Notes: generated by a model not told the origin, from the sequence alone. DNA of 64,000 nucleotides from Chromobacterium haemolyticum DSM 19808 (GCF_000711885.1 NZ_JONK01000001.1:186001-250000); one strand, 5' to 3'; counted from the stretch's first letter, positions 9,314-21,230 are shown. Numbers and translations are program-made.

Positions 9314-10089
9314 GGTCGAGCCAACCTCGCGAGCAAAGGCAGCCGCAGCCGGTAAGGCAGCAGCCGCAGTAGTTTGAGCCATAAGGTGAAGCGCCACGGA
9401 AAGTGAATTTCAAACGCGCCGCGGGCCAGCCCGCGCATGATGTCGCGAGCCGCCTGACGCGGCGTGAGCAGGGCCGGCATGGAAAAATCGTTTTTGGCGG
9501 TGAGCGGTGTGGCCACGAAGCCGGGATTGATCAGATAAACCGCCACGCCATGCGGCTTGAGTTCCGCGTAGAGGATTTCCGCCAGATTGATCAGCGCCGC
9601 CTTGCCGGGGCCGTACACCGCGGCGCCCGGCAGGCCGACATAACCCGCCACACTGGCGATCAGCGCCACGCCGCCGCGGCCTTGCTCCGCCAGCGCCGGC
9701 AACACCACTTCCAGGCCGTGGTAGACGCCCAGCAGGTTGGTGTCGAGCAGGCCGCGGGTTTCATCGGCGTGCAGATCCAGGCAGGTTTGCGGACGGTAGT
9801 CCGCCGCGCAGAACACCACGAGGTCGGGCAGCGCGCCGGCGGCTTCCAGGCGCGACCAAGCGGCCCGCCAGGCGGCCGGATCGGTCACGTCCAGCGTTTC
9901 CACTTGCGCGCCCGGGCGCTCTGCCGCCAGCATGCGCATCGGCTCGGCGCGTCGGGCGGAGAGGATGACTTGGGCGCCGGCCGATAGCAGCTCGTCGGCC
10001 AATGCCGCGCCGATGCCGCTGGACGCGCCTATCACCCATACCCGGCGCGCGCGCCAATCGGCGATGCGAGGGTTAAGGCGGAGTGTCAT
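9310..10089 (-). CDS. Short-chain dehydrogenase/reductase
   Basis: This 259-residue classical SDR has the nucleotide-binding motif GASSGIG (about 21-27), the catalytic Ser in IASVAG and the Y-x3-K motif YGPGK, followed by NPGFVATPL. The C-terminus is basic and hydrophobic (LWLKLLRLLPYRLRLPLL), suggesting membrane association. It overlaps the DUF3833 gene upstream by 4 nt and the SnoaL gene downstream. A role in oxidising or reducing a modified fatty acid or other lipid product is inference from the operon. Confidence 0.9.
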   Translation of the reverse strand: MTLRLNPRIADWRARRVWVIGASSGIGAALADELLSAGAQVILSARRAEPMRMLAAERPGAQVETLDVTDPAAWRAAWSRLEAAGALPDLVVFCAADYRPQTCLDLHADETRGLLDTNLLGVYHGLEVVLPALAEQGRGGVALIASVAGYVGLPGAAVYGPGKAALINLAEILYAELKPHGVAVYLINPGFVATPLTAKNDFSMPALLTPRQAARDIMRGLARGAFEIHFPWRFTLWLKLLRLLPYRLRLPLLARLARP

Positions 10090-10619
10090 GATCCTGACTC
10101 CGGTTTGTGGAAAAACAGCGTGACCTCGCCCAAGCGGAAGCCAAACTTGCTCATGACCGCGCGGTTGAGCAGGCTGCGCTCGTCTTGCAGGAACATCCAG
10201 TCATCGAACTGGACCAGGTATTCCTCGCCCTCCACCGGCAACTTCAGCGTGTAGCGCCAGCGCAGCGCGTTGCCGGCCGTCTCGCCAATGGCTTCTCCCT
10301 CCACGTCGTCGGCCAGGCCGCGCCAGCGGCCCTGGCCGAGGGGCTTGAGCAGCCAGACGCGTTGTTGTCGGCTGCCGTCGCTGTAAAGAAAGCGCTCGGT
10401 CAACACCAACTCGTCGCCGTGGCGTTCGCCGTCCATGTCGACGGTGAAGCGCTTGAGCAGGCGGCCTTGCCGGTCCTGGTATATGCCCCAGGCCTTGGTT
10501 TGGCCAAGGAAAAACCGGCCGGGGTCCAGCGGCGGGCGGTTGGCGGCGTAATCTCCAACCGTTGGAGCGGCGCAGCCAGCCAGCAGGAGCATGGCGGCGA
10601 GCCAGAGGGGGGCGCGCAT
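10086..10619 (-). CDS. DUF3833 lipoprotein
   Basis: This 177-residue protein has a lipoprotein signal (MRAPLWLAAMLLLAGC) and the DUF3833 body (LDPGRFFLGQTKAWGIYQDR, VDMDGERHGDELVLTERF, YSDGSRQQRVW). The family has no assigned reaction but is regularly encoded beside cyclopropane-fatty-acid-synthase-like genes. Start ATG at 10619 follows the cfa-like stop by 2 nt. The calycin-like beta-rich pattern suggests lipid binding, which is inference. Confidence 0.88.
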   Translation of the reverse strand: MRAPLWLAAMLLLAGCAAPTVGDYAANRPPLDPGRFFLGQTKAWGIYQDRQGRLLKRFTVDMDGERHGDELVLTERFLYSDGSRQQRVWLLKPLGQGRWRGLADDVEGEAIGETAGNALRWRYTLKLPVEGEEYLVQFDDWMFLQDERSLLNRAVMSKFGFRLGEVTLFFHKPESGS

Positions 10620-10621
10620 GG

Positions 10622-11824
10622 TTACGCCCTTTGCAGCAGAAACTGCGACACGCCGATGCGTCCCGCATCGAAACCCGATTCGCAGTAGCACAGGTAAAGC
10701 CGCCACAGCCGAATGAAGGCCTCGTCGAAACCTTGGCCGCGAACGGCGTCCAGTTGGGTCTCGAAAGCCTCGCGCCAGCGGCGCAGCGTTTCCGCGTAGT
10801 CCGCGCCGAAATCCAGGCGCTTGCGGCAGGTCAGCCCGCTTTGATGCGCCGCGCGTTCAAAACGCTCGCGGCTGGGAAGCATGCCGCCGGGGAAGATAAA
10901 GGCCTGGATGAAATCGGTGCTGGCGCGGTAGGCCTCGAAACGGGATTCATCAATGGTGATGCTTTGCGCTAGCGCTTGGCCGCCCGGCTTGAGGCAGCGG
11001 CGCAGTGTGTCGAAATAGCCGCGCCAGTAGCGCTCGCCCACCGCCTCGAACATTTCGATCGACACGATGGCGTCGTATTGGCCGCTCAGGTCGCGGTAGT
11101 CGCGGTGTTCCAGTGTGACCAGCGGCTCCTTGGCCAGGCGGCGGCGGGCGAAGCTCAGTTGCGCATCCGAAATGGTGATGCCGTGCACGGAGACGCCGAG
11201 ACCGGCGGCGTGTTCGGCGAACCCTCCCCAGCCGCAGCCGATTTCCAGCACCCGCATGCCGGGGCGTAGCTGCAACTGCTCGCAGATGCGTTGGTACTTG
11301 CGCGCCTGCGCTTGGGCCAAGGGCTGGCTGTAGTCGCCGTCGAACCATGCGCTGGAGTAAGTCCAGCTGGGGTCCAGCCACAGTTTGTAAAAATCGTTGC
11401 CGATATCGTAATGGGCATGGATGTTGCGGCGGCTGCCGCGGCGGCTGTTGACGCGCAGGAGATGGCGCAGCCGGTGCCACAAACGCGCGGCCCAACGGCC
11501 CAGCGCCCCCAATTGCAAGGCGTCTTCATTGCGCAGCATCAGTTGCAGCAGCCCTGTCAGGTCCGGGCAGTCCAACCAGCCGTCGCGGTAGGCCTCGGCA
11601 AAGCCGATGTCGCCGCCGGACAGGATGCGGGCGCAGGCGCGCCAGTCCCGCAGCGTCAACTCCGCGCTGACGTGCGTTTGGGCCGCGCCAAACCATAAGG
11701 TCTCGCCATCTGGCGTGACCACTTTAAGGCTGCCGTGGCGCAATTGAGCCAGTATGGCGAGCAGCGCGCGCCCCGCCGCCGGAAACTTGGGGTGGGACAA
11801 GGAGAGGGGTTGGCTCGCGCTCAT
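10622..11824 (-). CDS. cfa: Cyclopropane-fatty-acid synthase family SAM methylase
   Basis: This 400-residue protein transfers a one-carbon unit from S-adenosylmethionine to unsaturated phospholipid acyl chains. SAM motif I is VLEIGCGWGGFAEHAA (about 193-208), preceded by the family-specific HAHYDIGNDFYKLWL and TYSSAWF. The true start is ATG 11824 (MSASQPLSL), overlapping the DUF1365 stop as ATGA; the open frame continues upstream as a shadow. In this cluster type the CFA-like enzyme may instead make methylated or furan-type fatty acids, as described for Rhodobacter photo-oxidative stress. Which product applies here cannot be told from sequence. Confidence 0.92.
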   Translation of the reverse strand: MSASQPLSLSHPKFPAAGRALLAILAQLRHGSLKVVTPDGETLWFGAAQTHVSAELTLRDWRACARILSGGDIGFAEAYRDGWLDCPDLTGLLQLMLRNEDALQLGALGRWAARLWHRLRHLLRVNSRRGSRRNIHAHYDIGNDFYKLWLDPSWTYSSAWFDGDYSQPLAQAQARKYQRICEQLQLRPGMRVLEIGCGWGGFAEHAAGLGVSVHGITISDAQLSFARRRLAKEPLVTLEHRDYRDLSGQYDAIVSIEMFEAVGERYWRGYFDTLRRCLKPGGQALAQSITIDESRFEAYRASTDFIQAFIFPGGMLPSRERFERAAHQSGLTCRKRLDFGADYAETLRRWREAFETQLDAVRGQGFDEAFIRLWRLYLCYCESGFDAGRIGVSQFLLQRA

Positions 11825-12597
11825 GGTTTCAGCTCCTGGCCACGGCTGAGGGCGGTGGCGGGGGGATGGGGTTTGCGGGAAAAGGGTACGCGTTTTAGCC
11901 AAAGCTTCAGCGCCTGCCAGTGAATGCGGGCGATGACGCCCAGGGTGAGCAGAGGCTGGCGCAGCAAGGCGGCCGCCGCTGTGGCCGAGCTTAAGGCGCG
12001 CAAGCGGCCGGATATCGAGGTGTGAAGCAGAGCGCCGTTGGCATCGTGATAATCGATCCGTGTCAGCGCGCGGCCCGCTTGTTCCACGAAGCGGAATTGA
12101 TAATGGCCTTCCACTTGGCAAAACGGGGAGACATGCAGCAGTTTGCGGCAGACCAACTGGCTGGAGGCGCTAATTGGCTCCCCGTCGGTTTGGCTGAGCA
12201 GGTAGCTATGTCTTTCGCCAAAGGTGTTGTTCACCTCGGCCAGCACGGCGATCAACTGGCCAGAGGCGTTGTGGCAGTGCCAGAAATTAACCGGATTGAA
12301 AACGTAACCGAACACGCGCGGGAAGGTTTGCAGCCAGACCTCGCCGTCGCAGGGAAGGCCGGCTTCGTCCAGGCGCGCGCGTATCCAGGGCAATAGCGGC
12401 GAGCCGTCGCGCGGGCCGTAGTCGCGCGTGCGCAGCGACAGCGGCCGGCGGCAGTCCACGCCAAACCATGGCCCGCGCATGTTTTCCAGCGAGGATAGCT
12501 TGAGCCGCAAGCAAAACACAGGGTAGACGAAGCGATTGGCGGCCGGGCGTAGGCGATGGTGCATCACGTGTCCGGTCAACAGATAGGCTGTGCTCAT
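11821..12597 (-). CDS. DUF1365 family protein
   Basis: This 258-residue protein has the family hallmarks HHRLRPAANRFVYPVFCLRL and FGYVFNPVNFWHCH, and an AEVNNTFGERHSYLL block. DUF1365 genes nearly always sit between an FAD amine-oxidase-like gene and a CFA-synthase-like gene, as here. A role in fatty-acid modification is inferred from that context. It starts 2 nt after the oxidoreductase stop. Confidence 0.9.
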   Translation of the reverse strand: MSTAYLLTGHVMHHRLRPAANRFVYPVFCLRLKLSSLENMRGPWFGVDCRRPLSLRTRDYGPRDGSPLLPWIRARLDEAGLPCDGEVWLQTFPRVFGYVFNPVNFWHCHNASGQLIAVLAEVNNTFGERHSYLLSQTDGEPISASSQLVCRKLLHVSPFCQVEGHYQFRFVEQAGRALTRIDYHDANGALLHTSISGRLRALSSATAAAALLRQPLLTLGVIARIHWQALKLWLKRVPFSRKPHPPATALSRGQELKP

Positions 12598-12599
12598 GT

Positions 12600-13877
12600 T
12601 TACAGCCTCGCCCAGGCGGGTGCCAGGCCAAAATCCTGTGCCACGCGCAAAGCCGATTTCAGGCCATCCTCATGGAAGCCGTAGCCCGTCCAGGCGCCGG
12701 TGAACCAGCAGCCGCGTCGCCCCTGGATTTTGGATAGCGCTTTTTGCGCGGCGATGGCGGCGTTGTCCAACAGCGGGTGTTCGTAATGGTAGCGGCCCAG
12801 CACTTTGGTCGGATCCGGCTCTTGTGTTGGATTAAGCGTGACCATCACCGGGGTTTCCACCGGCAGCGGCTGTAATCGGTTCAACAGATAGCTCACGCCC
12901 ACGGCGCGTCCATCGTCTTTTCCTTCGGCCAAGAAGTTCCAGGCCGCCCAGGCGCGAGGGCTGCGCGGCAGCAAGGAGACATCGGAGTGCAGCACGGCCT
13001 CATTGGCTTGGTAGCGCACCGCGGATAGCAGCGACCGTTCGCGCTCGTCGGCATCGGCCAGCAGCGCCAGCGTTTGAGGGGCGTGGGTGGCGAATACCAC
13101 GCTGTCGAAGCATTCCTCGCCATGCGCGGTCTGCACGCGCACTTGGCCATCCTCACGACAGACGCGCAGTACCGGGGTGGACAGCCTTATATCATCCAGC
13201 CCGTCCGCTATTTTTTCCACATACTGGCGCGCGCCATCCCGCACCGTCCGCCACTGCGGCCGGTTGCTCAACTGCAAGAGGCCGTGGTTGAGGCTGAAAC
13301 GCAGAAAGGTTTCCGCGGGGAAGGACAGGATATCGCGGCAGGGGCTGGACCAGATGGCCGCGGCCATCGGCAGCAGATAGTGATCGCGGAAGCGTGCGCC
13401 ATAGCGGTCCGCTTCAAGCAACAGGCCCAGCGTGAGCGGTGATTCGACGGCCCGTTTCAGGTTGCGGGGCGCCGCGCGGTTGAAACGGATAATGTCGGTC
13501 AGCATGCCCCAAAATCCGGGCGACAACAGATTGCGGCGTTGGGCGAACACGGTGTCCAGATTACTGCCCGCCCATTCCAGCTGGCCCTGGTCCAGTGAAA
13601 CGCTGAATGACATGTCGCTGGGGTGGCTGACGATGCCCAGCTCGGCAAATAGCGCGATCAGGTTAGGGTAGGTGCGATCGTTGTACACCAGAAAGCCCGT
13701 GTCCACGGCAAAGCGGACGCCGTCAATCGTGATGTCGACGGTATGGGCGTGGCCGCCCAGGTAATCGGCGTCTTCGAATAGGGTAATGTTGTGACCGCGG
13801 GCCAAAAAGTGCGCGCAGGCCAAACCGGAGATGCCGGCGCCAATGACGGCGATGTGTTGTCGCTGCTGAGTATTCAC
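12600..13877 (-). CDS. FAD/NAD(P)-binding amine-oxidase-like oxidoreductase
   Basis: This 425-residue flavoprotein has the dinucleotide-binding motif IGAGISGLACA (about 12-22), followed by GGHAHTVDI and FAVDTGFLVYN. This places it with the COG2907 group that accompanies DUF1365 and CFA synthase. The C-terminal FAD-contact region is GCWFTGAWTGYGFHEDGLKSAL. It is the first gene of the ten-gene operon. The start codon is GTG at 13877 with AGGA 7 nt upstream. It may desaturate or oxidise an acyl chain; the reaction is inferred, not shown. Confidence 0.9.
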   Translation of the reverse strand: MNTQQRQHIAVIGAGISGLACAHFLARGHNITLFEDADYLGGHAHTVDITIDGVRFAVDTGFLVYNDRTYPNLIALFAELGIVSHPSDMSFSVSLDQGQLEWAGSNLDTVFAQRRNLLSPGFWGMLTDIIRFNRAAPRNLKRAVESPLTLGLLLEADRYGARFRDHYLLPMAAAIWSSPCRDILSFPAETFLRFSLNHGLLQLSNRPQWRTVRDGARQYVEKIADGLDDIRLSTPVLRVCREDGQVRVQTAHGEECFDSVVFATHAPQTLALLADADERERSLLSAVRYQANEAVLHSDVSLLPRSPRAWAAWNFLAEGKDDGRAVGVSYLLNRLQPLPVETPVMVTLNPTQEPDPTKVLGRYHYEHPLLDNAAIAAQKALSKIQGRRGCWFTGAWTGYGFHEDGLKSALRVAQDFGLAPAWARL

Positions 13878-13937
13878 CGATGCGTCCTGTGGGCGTATGG
13901 GTTGAGCGGGATAACTTGGCAGCCGCTGGGCGGTGCT

Positions 13938-13999
13938 TTATATTCAGGATATAACCGGTTTGGAAAAAATGCTACCAATCAGTAAAAGGTGTTACCAAT
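13938..13999. promoter_or_regulatory. Divergent operator/promoter region of the stress operon and tetR
   Basis: The 120-bp gap contains a 17-bp inverted repeat TTATAT-TCAGG-ATATAA (13938-13954). It also contains a direct repeat TGCTACCAAT (13970-13979) and TGTTACCAAT (13990-13999) spaced by two helical turns, the second touching the tetR start codon. Either could bind the TetR protein. No ECF-type promoter was obvious. Confidence 0.45.
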
Positions 14000-14621
14000 G
14001 GGTATTTTGGGCAGGCTCAGCTTTAAAGATCAGGCTTTCAAGCTGCGTGAACAGGCGGTGTTGGACGCGACGACGCGCATGCTGGCGAGCAAGGGCTTCG
14101 ATCTCATGACCATGGACGATGTGGCGAACGAAGCGGGTATTTCCAAACCCAGCCTGTACAAGCATTTCAAATCCAAAGATGAGCTGGCCACCGAGGTGAT
14201 GATCCGTTTGCTGGACGATGCCCTGCGCTATTTGGCGCGACAAGACTCAAGGTTGAGCCCACTGGCCCGCCTGCGAGACCTCTTGGACTGGGCGCTAAGG
14301 GTGCGGCTGGCTGGCGGATTGCCCTTCTTGCCGTCAGCCAGCCCGCAAGTGCGCAGCATGTTGACGCGCAGCATGACTTACGTTGGCCGGGTCATTAAAT
14401 TGCACAAGACCTTGCAAGGCATCGTTGAGCAGGCCAAGAAACAAGGTGAATTGAAGGCGGAGATGCCAACGGATGTCATCCTTTTCAGCTACTACTCTCG
14501 AACCTGTGACCCAGCGGTGGAGTACCTGCGCGTGTACGGGAAATACCAGGATGAAGACATCATCAAGCACATGCTGCAGCTTTGTTTTGAAGGGATGTCC
14601 GCTGGCGCCGGGGCGGCGTAA
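13998..14621 (+). CDS. TetR-family transcriptional regulator
   Basis: This 207-residue regulator has an N-terminal TetR helix-turn-helix, MLASKGFDLMTMDDVANEAG and then SKPSLYKHFKSKDELA (about 25-68). The C-terminal ligand domain (FLPSASPQVRSMLTR...) is not assigned to a ligand. The ATG at 13998 is 8 nt after AAAGG; a GTG at 13989 is possible but lacks a site. It is transcribed divergently from the ten-gene stress operon and probably represses it and itself. In comparable clusters an ECF sigma factor with ChrR stands here. Confidence 0.9.
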   Translation: MGILGRLSFKDQAFKLREQAVLDATTRMLASKGFDLMTMDDVANEAGISKPSLYKHFKSKDELATEVMIRLLDDALRYLARQDSRLSPLARLRDLLDWALRVRLAGGLPFLPSASPQVRSMLTRSMTYVGRVIKLHKTLQGIVEQAKKQGELKAEMPTDVILFSYYSRTCDPAVEYLRVYGKYQDEDIIKHMLQLCFEGMSAGAGAA

Positions 14622-14695
14622 TCGAACTCTTGAAGCATGGTGTCTATACGCCGATTCATAACTGAGCATGGTTTGGCGGGATTGTGTGGAATGTG

Positions 14696-14842
14696 ATGAT
14701 GCAAGAGGAGTATGTGTTTGCGCAGCCATTCAATGGCGCCGCGCATGCCAATGTGTGGGGCATGCCCTTCATGAAAGCGGTGAAGTCCATTTATGAACTG
14801 GGAATGATTGCCGAAGGGCTTAAAAAAGCCGGCAGTCGTTAA
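14696..14842 (+). CDS. Small open frame, possibly a gene fragment
   Basis: 48 codons (MMQEEYVFAQPFNGAAHANV, ending MIAEGLKKAGSR) without a clear ribosome-binding site. The composition is protein-like and the helical end looks like the C-terminus of a larger protein, but I recognise no family. It fills most of the space between tetR and the hairpin at 14883. It may be a remnant. Confidence 0.3.
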   Translation: MMQEEYVFAQPFNGAAHANVWGMPFMKAVKSIYELGMIAEGLKKAGSR

Positions 14843-14882
14843 GGCGGCCGCGTTTGCGCAGCGCCGGTTCTTGACGTACAGC

Positions 14883-14912
14883 GCCCCAAGGAGCGCGGGC
14901 GCTTCTTGGGGC
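14883..14912. terminator. Strong hairpin between convergent genes
   Basis: GCCCCAAG-g-AGCGC-GG-GCGCT-t-CTTGGGGC forms a stem of about 14 bp. There is no clear T-run, but the position between the plus-strand tetR side and the 3-prime end of the bgl operon suggests bidirectional termination. Confidence 0.6.
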
Positions 14913-14918
14913 CTCAGC

Positions 14919-15227
14919 CTACACCAAGTGGTTAATGCAACTTAAGCCCTGACACAGGCGTTGCAGCACCGGCTCCAACAGTGCCGCGGCGTCCTCGCTG
15001 CTCAACAGCAAGGGTTCGTCTCGGCGTTGCAGCAGAGTCAGGATGGCTTGCAGACTGATATGGGCTGCGCGGATGTCGATCAAGCCTTGCATCAGGCTGG
15101 CGTCCATCTCTTCGCATTGTTGGGCCAATTGCTGGCCCAAGTGTGGCAATGTGGTCTGATCCTGGGCGTCGAACAGCTTCTGGTTCAACAGCTTTAATTG
15201 CTCCATGGCGGGCAAGGCAGTATTCAT
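14919..15227 (-). CDS. Small helical hypothetical protein
   Basis: This 102-residue protein is almost entirely predicted helical (MEQLKLLNQKLFDAQ, LLQRRDEPLLL, LEPVLQRLCQGLSCINHLV), with no signal peptide or known motif. It lies 31 nt downstream of the porin gene and is probably the last gene of the beta-glucoside operon. A decayed paralogue is present at 3202-3300, so the family exists in more than one copy in this genome. Function unknown. Confidence 0.7.
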   Translation of the reverse strand: MNTALPAMEQLKLLNQKLFDAQDQTTLPHLGQQLAQQCEEMDASLMQGLIDIRAAHISLQAILTLLQRRDEPLLLSSEDAAALLEPVLQRLCQGLSCINHLV

Positions 15228-15258
15228 CGCGGTATTCCCTTGGCTTGACCAACTTGAA

Positions 15259-16659
15259 TTAGAAGTTGATAGCGGTTTTTAGGCCCACTACCCAGGCGTC
15301 GGAAGTTTGGGCAATGCCGCCAGGGCGTCCCCAATACTGGATCAAGGGTTGTAACTCCAGCCATGGGGTCACCTTGAAACGGTAGTACAGCTCGGCATTC
15401 ACGGAAGACTCCGGCAACGGTGCATAACGCGGATCGCTATAGTCTTCGACTCCGCTTTGCTGGTTCAGGAAGTTCTGGCTACGGCGAAAATTGGAGCTGC
15501 CTTGCATTTTGGCTACGCCTAGCGCCAGCCAGTCGTTTGGCCGAGCGTCGAAAGGGCCACGATAACGCAGGGCCAGAGCAGTGGAATAACGGGACTTATT
15601 GCTGCGCTGCTCCGCTAAACCCAGGCTCCAGGCCAGGCTCAAGCCCCGGTTGGCGCTATCGGCGTGGCGAGTCAGTTGCTGGTTGAAGCCGGTATACAGG
15701 AACCAAGTGTTGCGGTACTGGCGATAGCCCGCTGGATCAACGGTGCCGGGGCCGCCGGACTGGCCAAGGTAGAGGTCGGTTTGCTTGGCATTGGTGTACA
15801 GCAGACCCAGGCTGTAAATGCCCGGCAGTCCGAAGCGCCGGGTGCGCCACTCGGCTTCCAGCGGCAGCAGAATGCCCCGGCTGCCGTCGGTGGACACGCT
15901 CCAGGCGTGGCTGCGCGACGGCGCTTGCGGGTTTTGCTCCAGCAAGCCGGTCAAGAGGGTCAGTTCCGGGGTGAGTCGGTACTGCAAGGTGCTGCCCCAG
16001 TAATGCACGTTCCAGTTGTACCAGGTGCCGGAGTCCGCCGATTTGCCGCCGCACAGGCTGAGCATCTGGAAGTCGCAGGGAATGATCTGGTCGAAGTCCT
16101 GCACCTTGTTCATCAGTCCTATCCGCCACTGCAACTTGCCGTCAAGAAAGCTTCTCCTGAAATTCAGCCAGCCCAGCCGGGTAATGGATTGGCCGCCCCA
16201 GCTTTCCTGCGTCAGATCGTTAAAACCTATACGGGGATCTTGCAGCCGCGTGCTAGTCAGGTTGTTGTCATGGTTGCGGTTGACGATATTGCCCTCGATC
16301 GCGGCATCGGGAATGCCGGTCAGCGCTTCCAGGCTTTGGGTGAAGGTCAGCGAAAGCTGATCGATGTACTCGGCTTTCTTGTCCGTGTTGTAACCGCCTT
16401 TGGCGTTGTAGGCGGTTTGGCTGACGTGGGCCAGGCGATAGCGAAAACCATATCGTTCCAGCCAGTTGCGAATGCCGGTATCGGTACTGAGCAAATCGCC
16501 GGCCTGTGGTTCGAAGCCAAGCACCGTGCCATCCCATGCGGGGATGTCATCGCGGCCGCTATCGGCTTGCGTGATGGCCGGACTCAGCAGAATGCCCACG
16601 GTCAGGCCCAAGGCCAGCGGGAGGGAACGCGGGTCGGTAGTAGAGAACAGGATAGGCAT
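15259..16659 (-). CDS. OprB-family carbohydrate-selective porin
   Basis: This 466-residue outer-membrane beta-barrel has a Sec signal peptide (LPLALGLTVGILLSPAITQA, cleavage before DSG) and the OprB pattern: WLERYGFRYRLAHVSQTAYN, LEGN-type strand repeats, AWSLGLAEQ, ELYYRFKVTPWLELQPLIQYW near the end and a terminal aromatic strand (LKTAINF). It should let beta-glucosides or oligosaccharides cross the outer membrane, taking the place of E. coli BglH. ATG 16659 has AGGAG; the frame opens a little further upstream but without signal-peptide logic. Confidence 0.9.
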   Translation of the reverse strand: MPILFSTTDPRSLPLALGLTVGILLSPAITQADSGRDDIPAWDGTVLGFEPQAGDLLSTDTGIRNWLERYGFRYRLAHVSQTAYNAKGGYNTDKKAEYIDQLSLTFTQSLEALTGIPDAAIEGNIVNRNHDNNLTSTRLQDPRIGFNDLTQESWGGQSITRLGWLNFRRSFLDGKLQWRIGLMNKVQDFDQIIPCDFQMLSLCGGKSADSGTWYNWNVHYWGSTLQYRLTPELTLLTGLLEQNPQAPSRSHAWSVSTDGSRGILLPLEAEWRTRRFGLPGIYSLGLLYTNAKQTDLYLGQSGGPGTVDPAGYRQYRNTWFLYTGFNQQLTRHADSANRGLSLAWSLGLAEQRSNKSRYSTALALRYRGPFDARPNDWLALGVAKMQGSSNFRRSQNFLNQQSGVEDYSDPRYAPLPESSVNAELYYRFKVTPWLELQPLIQYWGRPGGIAQTSDAWVVGLKTAINF

Positions 16660-16740
16660 GTTGGTCTCCTGATACTCAGGCGGCGGCATAGGCGCAGGCA
16701 AAACTAGCCCCTGGCCTATGACAGCGCCTGTTGTGGGTGT

Positions 16741-16759
16741 GGCCTGCCGCTGGCAGGCC
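16741..16759. terminator. Intercistronic hairpin between bglA and the porin gene
   Basis: GGCCTGCC-GCT-GGCAGGCC is a perfect 8-bp stem without a T-run in the operon direction. It may stabilise or attenuate the bgl message between bglA and the porin gene. Confidence 0.45.
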
Positions 16760-16780
16760 TAGGGGTTTTTGCAGTTGGGC

Positions 16781-18181
<1,401 letters not shown>

Positions 18182-18201
18182 TCATCTCCTGATTGCGGTG
18201 G

Positions 18202-20177
<1,976 letters not shown>

Positions 20178-20224
20178 TGTTGATGTCTCGACTGGTCAAA
20201 CCAGCCGGTGAGTAAAGATCAGGC

Positions 20225-21043
20225 TTATAGACGGCTAATATGAATGGCGAGGAACATCATCTCGTCCAACTCAAGCTCCTTCCGGTGCTGCTCCCAAACA
20301 TAAGCACCAACGCTCTCCGCGCTGCGCCATGCTTGCGGGTAGCTTGCCTTCACCGCCGCATGCAAACAGGTGTCTCCAGCAGGCAATGACTGCTGGGACA
20401 ACACGCGTTGCGCAAAAAACTTCAGGTGGGCAATGAAGCGGTGGTAGCTCAGCGCTTGCTGGTCAAGCTCATGCCCTTGCTGATAGGTGACGATCCGCAG
20501 CACCTGCTGCATCAGCTGGGTAATGGCTTGCATCTCCGGAGCCTCGCTATTCATTTGGGCGTTGGCCAAATGCCAGGCGATGAAACCGGCCTCATCCTCC
20601 GGCAGGGTCAGTCCCAATCGCTGCTCTATCAGCGCCAGCGCTTGCAGGCCAATGGCGAATTCTTTCGGGTAGAACCTGCGCATTTCCCATTGCAGCGCGT
20701 TGTGGAGGGCAATGCCCTGACGATGGCGTTCAAGCGCGAAATGGCAGTGATCCAGCAAAGCCAGGTAAACCTCCTCGGGCAGCCTGCCCAATTGATTTTT
20801 CGCCAGGTTGAGGATGTCGGTGCAGACCGCCATCACCTCGGTGGGGATGGCGCTCAAGACTTCGCTCAAGCGGGACATCAGCTCATGGTTTTGCAAGGCG
20901 AAGAGTTTTTCTACCAGCGCAGGGTCCAGCGCGTCGCCCGGCCGCTTTTGAAACCCCAGGCCGCAGCCCATGGCCACCAGCTCATGCTGGTGTTCATCCA
21001 ACACGAGGGCGGCATTGTTGTTCAAGACTTTGCTGATTTTCAT
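20225..21043 (-). CDS. bglG: BglG/LicT-family transcriptional antiterminator
   Basis: This 272-residue protein has an N-terminal co-antiterminator RNA-binding domain (MKISKVLNNNAALVLDE, about 1-55) and two PTS regulation domains (about 70-165 and 170-272). Conserved His residues are in LLDHCHFALERH, FIAWHLANAQ, YHRFIAHLKFF and the terminal IHISRL. It binds the RAT upstream of bglF when not phosphorylated by EIIB. ATG 21043 is chosen over 21052 because the upstream AGGA then has proper spacing. First gene of the bgl operon. Confidence 0.95.
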   Translation of the reverse strand: MKISKVLNNNAALVLDEHQHELVAMGCGLGFQKRPGDALDPALVEKLFALQNHELMSRLSEVLSAIPTEVMAVCTDILNLAKNQLGRLPEEVYLALLDHCHFALERHRQGIALHNALQWEMRRFYPKEFAIGLQALALIEQRLGLTLPEDEAGFIAWHLANAQMNSEAPEMQAITQLMQQVLRIVTYQQGHELDQQALSYHRFIAHLKFFAQRVLSQQSLPAGDTCLHAAVKASYPQAWRSAESVGAYVWEQHRKELELDEMMFLAIHISRL

Positions 21044-21061
21044 AGCGCGCATCCTGAAAAC

Positions 21062-21092
21062 AAAAAAACCTGACGGCTTGGCCTGTCGTCAG
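21062..21092 (-). terminator. Leader terminator upstream of bglG
   Basis: The minus strand has CTGACG...CGTCAG followed by seven T, 19 nt before the bglG start. It looks like the first attenuator of the operon. No convincing RAT overlaps it, unlike the one before bglF. Confidence 0.75.
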
Positions 21093-21230
21093 CGGATGGA
21101 ACCATTGGGTGGCAAAAAATACAACTTAATTTGTTAAAAATATATCGTTTCGAAACAGCCAGGGGCAGACGCCCGGCAGGAGGGGCTGCTGGAGGCGGTT
21201 TTGTCGCAGTGGAGAAAAAGAGGGAAGGCG

